Source: JAAUUE01 sp943370025 (GTDB taxonomy: Bacteria > Cyanobacteriota > Cyanobacteriia > Cyanobacteriales > JAAUUE01). From it: a stretch of DNA of 64,000 bases. Numbering within the stretch: position 1 is the first letter of the stretch; the number at the start of each line of letters is the position of its first letter. This document shows positions 1-6,889 of this stretch, in pieces. The DNA is taken from positions 6,886-70,885 of the forward strand of contig CALRPI020000021.1 of the NCBI GenBank assembly GCA_943370025.1, read 5' to 3'. The translations under genes and the position numbers were made by a program. Under the pieces are notes generated by a model that worked only from the letters and a program-made list of their open reading frames with translations, ran no database searches and was not told where the DNA came from.

Positions 1-316
1 GAAAATCTTCCCCCTCCAGGACTTCGTTGATCTGGGTTGCTCCTAAATATAAATCCACAGCCCCGAACCCTGCATAGGCTGAGACACCATCTAGCCAACA
101 AGAACGAATATTAATTGGCGGATCCGTATGTCCTAGGTTAATAATTGCCCCAGAGGATTCCATGGGTTCAAAAGTCCCCGTGGTCACCACATCTACTTGG
201 GAAGCAATCGCCTCCCACCCCAACTCCTTAACCCGTGTCTTCACCTCTGCTACTGTCCACACTACCACTTGGTGCTGGCGAATTTTTTCATTGATTTCTG
301 CAATAGTCCGTAACAC
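1..316 (-). CDS. DUF39 / homocysteine biosynthesis family protein, 5' part only
   Basis: The gene runs off the left edge, so only the N-terminal ~105 residues are seen. The reading starts at a GTG codon (314-316) with a good ribosome site (AAAGGAGATA) just upstream, and begins VLRTIAEINEKIRQHQVVVW. It continues with segments typical of the DUF39 family (VVTTGTFEPMESSGA, NLGHTDPPI). Family members have been linked to homocysteine formation from aspartate semialdehyde and sulfide in methanogens. The role in cyanobacteria is an inference. A GTG start explains why a simple ATG search misses it. Confidence 0.75.
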   Translation of the reverse strand, partial: MLRTIAEINEKIRQHQVVVWTVAEVKTRVKELGWEAIASQVDVVTTGTFEPMESSGAIINLGHTDPPINIRSCWLDGVSAYAGFGAVDLYLGATQINEVLEGEDF

Positions 317-486
317 GGGATATCTCCTTTATTTATGTGCCAGTAGTTATGTGCCAGCTATGAACTAGGCAGATCCCCTAGCGAATAAACTATACTATTT
401 CTAAGGTGGTTGCAGAGAAAACCTTGATCTCAACCCCACTAAATTCAGGATTTTTGCATCTTCAACACTATTTTTAATAGTGACAT

Positions 487-571
487 TAGAGACTATTTAT
501 AAAGTCTGATTTTGCGCCCCCGGCGGTGGCGCAAAATCAGACCTTCTAACCACTTTATAAATGACCTCTTA
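487..571 (+). repeat. family 1 palindromic repeat (MITE-like), copy 1
   Basis: An 85-bp element with outer inverted ends (AGAGACTATTTATAAAGT at the left, ACTTTATAAATGACCTCT at the right) and an inner hairpin TCTGATTTTGCGCCCC / GGCGCAAAATCAGA. Five further copies lie at 6566, 27131, 33301, 57497 and 61974. It carries no coding capacity. The size and inverted ends suggest a non-autonomous mobile element, but no matching transposase is in the window. Confidence 0.85.
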
Positions 572-625
572 GTAGGACATTCTTGAGAATTTGAGAGTGC
601 CACCCCCAATCGCTCCTACAGCAAT

Positions 626-659
626 TTGAGAGTGGGTGGCTACAGCCACCCACTCTCAA
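626..659. repeat. hairpin, GAGTGGGTGGC type
   Basis: A near-perfect hairpin with arms TTGAGAGTGGGTGGCT and AGCCACCCACTCTCAA. Related hairpins sit at about 26203-26226 (weaker) and 47371-47404, so this is a dispersed palindrome and not a unique terminator. Confidence 0.7.
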
Positions 660-879
660 GCCCAACATTGATAGGACTTTCAATATTTGTAATGTGTTTC
701 ATTTGAACGCAAAGTGCTGTAACTTCTTTGGAGCTAATATATACATGTTCCTCTTTTTCCTCTGTTCCTGTGTTGCCCTAATGATATTTTCTAAGTTATT
801 TTCATTCTAAGGATTGTGGCTATCCCCTTTGTCTATCCACCGTAATTGGTGTAGCTTAATTTAGAGAGGTTTAATTCCT

Positions 880-2553
880 ATGAGAGAACTTAGCCTGCGT
901 GTCCGCATAGAAGGGTATGCAGAAAAAATCATTAAGGTAGATAAAAATCCTTTTATGATCGGGCGCTTACCAGAGTGTGATTTGCCCTTAATTTATATTG
1001 AGGTATCCCGCTACCATGCCCGGATTTTAGGTTCTCATTCTGGAACTTGGTTGGTAGAGGATTTGGGTAGTACCAATGGCACGAAGTTGAATGATGCGAT
1101 TATTTCTGCGCCCCAGAAGATTCGGGATGGAGATTTCTTGCAAATTGGCAATGTAGGAATGCACGTAATTCTTTCTAAGCCCCCCCGTGATGAGGCGCGA
1201 GAGCTATCTACAGAAGGCTTAACTATTATTCGGGATGTGAAATATCTGCAAGAGCAATGGCTCCAAGCAGAGGATCCTGATGACCAGTCTGCCACCCCAG
1301 AAAGGGCGATTGATCGCTTGAAAGAGCTAGTAAATATTGCCAAAGCCCTCAACTCCGCAGAATCCATTGAGGCAATTTTCTCTCAAGTCAAGGAAGTGGT
1401 ATTTCGGGAACTCAAGGATATCGATCGCCTCGCCCTGTTGGTGGATGTCACCGCCACGGGTAAACTAGAACTCCTCAACGCTGCTAGTCGGCAGGCATCC
1501 TCCAAATCAGAACTACTGACTGGGGAAGAATGGATTAGCCACACGATTTGTCAGGCAGTTTTTAATGAGCAAATTGCCATTAAAACCGCCAATGCTCAGG
1601 TGGACGATCGTTTCCAAGGGGAAAATAGCATTCTGGCTAAGGGTATATGTAGTGCTTTGGCGGTTCCTTTGTGGGATGAAAATAAAATCTTCGGGGTACT
1701 CTATGCCGATGCGCCTTCGGCGATCCATGACTGGCATCAGGGCGGGGAGGAAGATTTGAGTTTCTTTTCTACCCTAGCGAATCTAGTCGCCTCCGCAGTT
1801 CAGCGTTGGGTGTTGACTAGGCAATTGCGTCAAGAAGAAACGATCCGTCGCAGCTTGGAGCGCTATCATTCCCCGGCTGTGGTGCAACAGATGATGGTGA
1901 CTTCCTCTTTAGTCGATAGCCGGATTGTCCCGGCAGAATTTGATATTAGTATTCTCTTTGCCGATATTGTTGGCTTTACTGCACTCTCGGAGCGCTTGAG
2001 TCCCCAAGAAATTTCTTCCCTATTGAATGCTTTTTTTGAGGAGATGCTCCAAGAAGTTTTTATGATGGGAGGGACTCTGGATAAGTTTATCGGGGACTGT
2101 ATTATGACTTTTTTTGGCGCCCCAGAACCCCAAGTTGACCATGCCCAAAGAGCCACCCATGCCGCCCAAGGAATGCTCAGGCGTTTAGCCAAACTCAATG
2201 CTAGTAAAGTCCTGCCAGAGCCTTTAGAACTCAGGATTGCTGTCAATAGTGGCCGGGCGGTGGTGGGAGATGTAGGTAGTTCTCAGCGGGTTGACTACAC
2301 TGCCTTGGGCGGGACGATTAATTTGGCATCCCGGATGGAATCTATCTGTCCACCGGGTAAATGTGTCGTTAGTGAAGAGACTTACCTCCAATTGCAAGAT
2401 TTTCAGAAGGATTTTCAGCCCTTGGGTCAGTATCGATTTAAGGGGATCGATCGCCCCATTCTCGTTTATGAAAGCATCATTACCTCTGCCGTTACTACCT
2501 ACCATCCCCTAGATAATCCTCGTCCCGCTCCTGATGTTCAGAAACGAGCTTAG
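880..2553 (+). CDS. adenylate cyclase, FHA-GAF-class III catalytic domain
   Basis: Makes cyclic AMP from ATP. Residues ~1-95 form an FHA phosphothreonine-binding domain (MIGRLPECDLPLIYIEVSRYHA, with G-R, S-R-H and GSTNGT motifs). Residues ~155-310 look like a GAF sensor domain, and ~345-540 the class III cyclase domain. The metal-binding aspartates are D362 (FADIVGFT) and D406 (FIGDC). K402 and T474 (DYTALGG) match the adenine-selecting Lys/Thr pair of cyanobacterial cyclases, and NLASRME supplies the transition-state Asn and Arg. There is no membrane segment, so the protein is probably cytosolic. The FHA domain suggests input from Ser/Thr kinases, and a kinase gene lies just beyond ccdA. The gene ends 3 bases from the convergent ccdA stop. 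Confidence 0.92.
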   Translation: MRELSLRVRIEGYAEKIIKVDKNPFMIGRLPECDLPLIYIEVSRYHARILGSHSGTWLVEDLGSTNGTKLNDAIISAPQKIRDGDFLQIGNVGMHVILSKPPRDEARELSTEGLTIIRDVKYLQEQWLQAEDPDDQSATPERAIDRLKELVNIAKALNSAESIEAIFSQVKEVVFRELKDIDRLALLVDVTATGKLELLNAASRQASSKSELLTGEEWISHTICQAVFNEQIAIKTANAQVDDRFQGENSILAKGICSALAVPLWDENKIFGVLYADAPSAIHDWHQGGEEDLSFFSTLANLVASAVQRWVLTRQLRQEETIRRSLERYHSPAVVQQMMVTSSLVDSRIVPAEFDISILFADIVGFTALSERLSPQEISSLLNAFFEEMLQEVFMMGGTLDKFIGDCIMTFFGAPEPQVDHAQRATHAAQGMLRRLAKLNASKVLPEPLELRIAVNSGRAVVGDVGSSQRVDYTALGGTINLASRMESICPPGKCVVSEETYLQLQDFQKDFQPLGQYRFKGIDRPILVYESIITSAVTTYHPLDNPRPAPDVQKRA

Positions 2554-2556
2554 GAG

Positions 2557-3297
2557 TTAAACCAACGACTGTTGGCTAAATAACCTGAGTAGCAAGGAGA
2601 AAACTCCAAAACCTAGGAGTAAAACTCCACTGAGGGGATTAATCCATCCCCCCCACTGACGTAATTGGAGCAGGTTTTTGATGGTGGCTGTAAAGGTTCC
2701 GGCAATGATCAGGGGGGTGGCATAGCCGATCGCATAGGTCAGCAATAGTATGCCGCCTAAGCCCAAATTTCCCGTCTTTGCTACCCAAGCCAACAGCGTT
2801 GCCAAAACCGGGGTACTACAGGGAGAAGCCACGATGCCAAAGCTCAAACCTAAGAGGTACGATCGAACCCCTGGGGGCAAATTAGGCGAAATCCACTCCG
2901 TACCACCCCAACTAGGCAACCGAAGCGGCATAATTTCCAAGAGATTTAACCCCATCAAAATAGCCACAAAGCTGACAATAATCGGCAGCCCAAACCCCAC
3001 CTGCCCATAAATTTTCCCTAGACCAGCAGCAATAATCCCCAAACCTGCCAAGGTTGTAGCCAGTCCCAAGGTGAACCAAGTAGATTGGAGAGCAGCTTGG
3101 CTTTTGCTTTTTGCTCCATACCCGCCCATATAACCAATGGTAATTGGCAGCATGGAAAGCATACAGGGAGAGAGACTGGTTAATAGTCCAGCCAAAAATA
3201 TGATGCCAATACTCACCAAGCTAATTTGCTCTAGCTGATGGCTGACTAAGTTATTGGCAAATTGTTCAAGTCGATAGAGTTGGAGTTGTATATCCAT
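2557..3297 (-). CDS. ccdA: CcdA-type thiol-reductant transporter (cytochrome c biogenesis)
   Basis: A 246-residue membrane protein with about six hydrophobic segments and the two paired cysteines of the CcdA/DsbD family (LTSLSPCMLSMLP near residue 45 and GIVASPCSTPVL near 160). CcdA moves reducing equivalents across the thylakoid or plasma membrane to keep apocytochrome c haem-binding cysteines reduced. The start codon lies 2 bases after the spkB stop (TAATTATG), which implies co-transcription and translational coupling with that kinase. It converges on the cyclase gene with only 3 bases between stop codons, leaving no space for a separate terminator. Confidence 0.9.
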   Translation of the reverse strand: MDIQLQLYRLEQFANNLVSHQLEQISLVSIGIIFLAGLLTSLSPCMLSMLPITIGYMGGYGAKSKSQAALQSTWFTLGLATTLAGLGIIAAGLGKIYGQVGFGLPIIVSFVAILMGLNLLEIMPLRLPSWGGTEWISPNLPPGVRSYLLGLSFGIVASPCSTPVLATLLAWVAKTGNLGLGGILLLTYAIGYATPLIIAGTFTATIKNLLQLRQWGGWINPLSGVLLLGFGVFSLLLRLFSQQSLV

Positions 3298-3299
3298 AA

Positions 3300-4940
3300 T
3301 TAAATCTTCCCAAAAGCGCGTTTACCATTGGGCAAAACTGTCAGCCAGTTCATCTTTGCCTGCGCTAACTGATCCTCTGTCACCCTCGCCCCTGTTAAAT
3401 TTGCTCCACTCAGGTTAGCATTTTTTAGATTTGCCTGACTAAGATTTGCCCCAATCAAGTTTGCTCCCCGTAAGATTGCGCCTTCTAGATTTGCCTGATG
3501 GAAAAATGCTTTTTCTAAATTCGCGTCTTGGAAATTTGCCCCCATCAGATTAGCTCGACAGAAATCTGAATTAGTGAGGTTAGCTTCCTGAAGGTTAGTC
3601 CGGGCTAATTTAGCCTGATTAAAAATAATCCGCCCTGATAGGTCTAGCTTTTGTAGATTTAATAAACTTAAATCCTGCCCAGCAAAGTCTCTTCGTCCCT
3701 TAGTGTAGGCTGTCATGAAAGTTTGATAGTCTAGTTTGGGCTGGGGTTTTGGCTTCCCGCCACTAGAGCTTAAACCAGTTTTGGCGCCCCCTCCAGAACT
3801 CCCCGACAAGGAAGTTCGGGGTGAACCAACTCCTCCCTGTTGCTGCCGCGCCCGCCGCGCCCGGATTGCTTCTGCCATGCTTCCTGCTCCAGTCCCAGTC
3901 CTAGGACCCCCCGAATTTAGACCAGCTAAATCTCCGGAAGAAGGCATCCCACCTTGTCTTCTATAGGCAGGGTTGGTGGGCGGAGGATTGTTGTTTTTGG
4001 CGGATAGACCTTGAGCCAGACTGTCAAGGTAAGGTTCCATATCCATTGCCCGGAGAATGTCATCGATCGATTGGTAGCGATGACGCACAGAAGCCTCTAG
4101 CAGTTTCTTGAGAACATTGGCAAAGTGGTCACTAATGCTGACGTACTGCTGCCACATCATTTCCCCTGTAGACGGGTTATAGTCAATGTCTTTAGGTGAT
4201 TTTCCGGTGAGGAGATAAATACACGTTACCCCGACAGCATAGAAATCACTGGCATAAACTGGGCGCATGGCCATTTGTTCTGGGGGAGCAAAGCCGGGAG
4301 TACCGATCGCAAACTGCGTCAAGGCTGTCTGGTCTGCTACCATCCCTGCACCAGCAACATTAGGATCAATTTGGCTATGTTTAACAGCCCCGAAATCAAT
4401 CATCACTAATTTCCGGTCTTGCTCCCTGCGAATCAGGTTTGCCGGTTTGATATCTCGATGAATTACTTTTTGGCTATGAATATACCGCAGTAGGGGCAGA
4501 ATTTCGCTGAGAAACTGCTTAACTCCTGCTTCGCTAAAAGGACCATTCCGCTTCACTTCCTGTTGCAGAGTATAGCCAGCTACATATTCTTGGACTAAAT
4601 AGAATTGATGTTTATCTTCAAAGAAATCTAATAGGCTGGGGATTTGGGGATGGTTGCCAATTCTGCCTAGGGTTCTAGCTTCCCGTTCAAATAACTCCCG
4701 TGCCATTTCCATCAGTTGAGGGGCGTTAGCATTGGGGCGAAGCTGTTTAATCACGCAACAAGGTTCCCCCGGTAGGGTCATAATGTTGGCAAGATAGGTA
4801 GCCCCGAAGCCTCCCTGCCCCAAGGCTCGGTTAATTCGGTAGCGATCGCGAAGCAACAAATTAGAGCCACAAGCCTCACACACTTGGGCATTGGCAGGGT
4901 TTTTAGGTTGGGGACAGTCTGGATTGAGGCAGTAGGTCAT
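3300..4940 (-). CDS. spkB: SpkB-type Ser/Thr protein kinase with N-terminal Cys motif and pentapeptide repeats
   Basis: 546 residues. The N-terminus has a four-cysteine motif (CLNPDC near residues 4-9, CEAC at 21-24). The kinase domain (~34-300) is intact: GQGGFG loop, K65, HRDIKPAN with D163 and N168, DFG with D182, and APPEQ. A low-complexity linker (~310-410) leads to pentapeptide repeats (~420-520; units such as LEGAN, LIGAN, LSQAN). This order matches SpkB of Synechocystis, a kinase needed for oxidative-stress tolerance and reported to be redox-controlled through its cysteines. It is followed directly by ccdA. A degenerate paralogue lies upstream at 5383-6405. Confidence 0.9.
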   Translation of the reverse strand: MTYCLNPDCPQPKNPANAQVCEACGSNLLLRDRYRINRALGQGGFGATYLANIMTLPGEPCCVIKQLRPNANAPQLMEMARELFEREARTLGRIGNHPQIPSLLDFFEDKHQFYLVQEYVAGYTLQQEVKRNGPFSEAGVKQFLSEILPLLRYIHSQKVIHRDIKPANLIRREQDRKLVMIDFGAVKHSQIDPNVAGAGMVADQTALTQFAIGTPGFAPPEQMAMRPVYASDFYAVGVTCIYLLTGKSPKDIDYNPSTGEMMWQQYVSISDHFANVLKKLLEASVRHRYQSIDDILRAMDMEPYLDSLAQGLSAKNNNPPPTNPAYRRQGGMPSSGDLAGLNSGGPRTGTGAGSMAEAIRARRARQQQGGVGSPRTSLSGSSGGGAKTGLSSSGGKPKPQPKLDYQTFMTAYTKGRRDFAGQDLSLLNLQKLDLSGRIIFNQAKLARTNLQEANLTNSDFCRANLMGANFQDANLEKAFFHQANLEGAILRGANLIGANLSQANLKNANLSGANLTGARVTEDQLAQAKMNWLTVLPNGKRAFGKI

Positions 4941-5382
4941 TGCTGCTTCCTGGGTAAGACACTATTCACGCAAACTAGAAACTGAAGATGTTTCGGCCTA
5001 GTTAGATATTTGGGGATATTTTCAAGGATCCTCAGGAGTACGCTGTTACTTTCTAATATAACTCTGTTTAGGTAAGAGTTAGGTGATGGGTTAAGGGATT
5101 TATTGTTTATTTAATAGATTCTAATAGATATTTAGTTAACCAAGAGAAACCTCGCAATTCTAAATTTTTCCCTAGATTAATTGGCTACAAGCAAATAATG
5201 CACCTTGCAGAAGATTAGCGATCGCTATGGTCTTCAAGTAATCATTATAAGTTTTCCTCATGCCAAATTTAAAAAAAGGGTGAAATCTTTTTTTAATTCA
5301 AATCCTGATCTAGCAATCTACTCAAAATCCTATTTGTATCAAGGATTTGGCAAGCTGGTATCAGAAGTATTCCTCAAAAGAG
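4941..5382. other. intergenic region between the two spkB paralogues
   Basis: No convincing gene. Around 5075-5110 the sequence (TTAGGTGATGGGTTAAGG) resembles that at about 6425-6455 upstream of the paralogue (TTTAGGTAGTGGGTTAAGG). The tandem duplication may therefore have included part of the 5' flank. A 62-codon open frame at 5205 shows no family features and I do not call it. Confidence 0.5.
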
Positions 5383-6405
5383 CTACTCGGTAGAACTTTT
5401 GAGCTGCTCCCGCCGCATCTGAATTGCTTCTGCCATGCTTCTTGCTCTACCACTATTCCCTGACTCCCCCGAGTTATTTTTGGTGAGCAAAGCTTGAACC
5501 AGATGATCGAGGTAAGGTTGCATATCCATCGCTCGGAGAATATCATCGATCGATTGGAAGCGGTGGCGGACTGATGGCTCTAGTAATTTTTTGAGGATGT
5601 TGGCAAAGTGGTCACTGATATTGACGTACTGCTGCCACCTCATTTCCCCGGTGGAGGGTTTATAGTCAATGTCTTGAGGTGATTTTCCTGTCAAGAGGTA
5701 AATACACGTTACCCCGACAGCATAGAAATCACTGGCATACACTGGACGCATGACCATTTGTTCTGGGGCAGCAAAGCCGGAAGTACCGAGGTTACCGAAA
5801 TCGATCCGAGCCATCGTATGTTCTGGGTGAGGAAAGCCAGAAGTGTTGAGTTTTCCGAAATTGATCATCACTAGTTTGCGGTCTTGCTCCCTGCGAATTA
5901 GGCTGGCGGGCTTGATATTTCGATGAATTACTTTTTGGTTATGAATGTACCGCAGCAGGGGCAGAACTTCGCTCAGAAACTGCTTGACCCCTGCTTCACT
6001 GAAAGTCCCATTCCGCCTGACTTCCTGCTGTAGAGTATAGCCAGCCACATATTCTTGGACAAGATAAAATTGTTGGTTATCTTCAAAGAAATCCAACAGG
6101 CTGGGGACTTGGGGATGATTACCAAGTCTGCCTAAGGTTCTAGCTTCTTGGGCAAATAACTCCCGCGCCATGTTCATGATTTGAAGGGTATGAGCATTAG
6201 GACGAAGTTGTTGAATGACACAATAAGGTTCTCCCGGTAGGGTCATAATATTGGCAAGATAAGTCGCACCAGCACCTCCCTGCCCTAATGCTCGGTTGAT
6301 GCGGTAGCGATCGCGGAGCCACAAATTAGAGCCACAAGCCTCACACACTTGGGCATTGACTGGGTTTTGAGGTTGGGGACAGGATGGCTTGAGGCAGTAG
6401 GTCAT
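5383..6405 (-). CDS. degenerate SpkB paralogue, probable pseudokinase
   Basis: 340 residues, clearly a tandem copy of SpkB: same Cys motif (CLKPSC, CEAC) and near-identical blocks, but no pentapeptide repeats. The catalytic residues are altered: VAIK lysine is Q65 (VIQQ), HRD is HRN (N163), the following Asn is S168, the first DFG is NFG (N182), and the glycine loop is GQGGAG. The activation loop is missing. In its place, residues 181-200 and 201-220 form an exact-length 20-residue tandem duplication running from the DFG to the APE segment, the second copy keeping DFG (D202) and AAPEQ. The frame is open throughout, so it is probably expressed as a non-catalytic binding or regulatory protein. 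It could also be an early-stage pseudogene. Confidence 0.85.
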   Translation of the reverse strand: MTYCLKPSCPQPQNPVNAQVCEACGSNLWLRDRYRINRALGQGGAGATYLANIMTLPGEPYCVIQQLRPNAHTLQIMNMARELFAQEARTLGRLGNHPQVPSLLDFFEDNQQFYLVQEYVAGYTLQQEVRRNGTFSEAGVKQFLSEVLPLLRYIHNQKVIHRNIKPASLIRREQDRKLVMINFGKLNTSGFPHPEHTMARIDFGNLGTSGFAAPEQMVMRPVYASDFYAVGVTCIYLLTGKSPQDIDYKPSTGEMRWQQYVNISDHFANILKKLLEPSVRHRFQSIDDILRAMDMQPYLDHLVQALLTKNNSGESGNSGRARSMAEAIQMRREQLKSSTE

Positions 6406-6483
6406 TTGATGTACCTATATTTAGGTGAAATTTAGGTAGTGGGTTAAGGTATTGGTTGATTATTCAATATAGCAATTCTAGAC

Positions 6484-6526
6484 GGGTTGAAAGGGATGCG
6501 CTCAGAGGGTGCGTCCCTTTCAACCC
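6484..6526. terminator. hairpin downstream-of-nothing, possible repeat or terminator
   Basis: Strong hairpin with arms GGGTTGAAAGGGATGCG and GCGTCCCTTTCAACCC. It lies upstream of both flanking genes, so a terminator role is not required by context. It may be another dispersed palindrome. Confidence 0.45.
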
Positions 6527-6565
6527 TCAAAAATCCACAAATGATTTAGGATTGCGATCGGTTCT

Positions 6566-6650
6566 AAGAGGCTATTTATAAGGTCTGATTTTCCGCTCCC
6601 AGCGGGGGCGGAAAATCAGACCTTATAGCCACTTTATAAATGACCTCTAA
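6566..6650 (+). repeat. family 1 palindromic repeat, copy 2
   Basis: 85 bp. Outer ends AAGAGGCTATTTATAAGGT and ACTTTATAAATGACCTCT enclose the hairpin TCTGATTTTCCGCTCCC / GGGGGCGGAAAATCAGA. It lies between divergent genes and interrupts nothing visible. Confidence 0.88.
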
Positions 6651-6889
6651 TAGGTATTCAATAAGAAATAGGATTATTTCTCAAAAAAATAATGTTTTTT
6701 GACATAGTTTGTCCTCCACAGCGTGAGATACATCCTTAACTGGTTTAATTCTTGTTTAATAACACCAAAGTAGGGGAAGTATTCCAGAATTTCTTGTCAG
6801 TGAAATTACTGAGGAGGTTGTTAATTACCTCAAAAAAGGTAAGATGGTCAAGGTTAATAGTAAAGCAATAATAAAGCAACATTAAATCA

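Larger units (their letters stand above)
317..879. other. intergenic region between divergent genes, with two palindromic repeats
   Basis: No gene is visible. The stretch separates the divergent DUF39 gene and the adenylate cyclase, so it must hold both promoters. It contains a family 1 palindromic repeat (487-571) and a separate hairpin (626-659). The last ~200 bases before the cyclase are AT-rich and free of obvious structure. Confidence 0.7.
6406..6889. other. intergenic region with hairpin and family 1 repeat
   Basis: Separates the divergent pseudokinase gene and pheT. It holds the hairpin at 6484-6526 and a family 1 repeat at 6566-6650. The 240 bases before pheT are AT-rich with no gene. 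Confidence 0.65.

Noticed and set aside
4941..5382. Small RNA gene between kinases
   Set aside because: No conserved motif or stable fold could be identified by eye.
5205..5393. 62-codon frame between the kinase genes
   Set aside because: AT-rich, no ribosome site and overlaps the pseudokinase 3' end.
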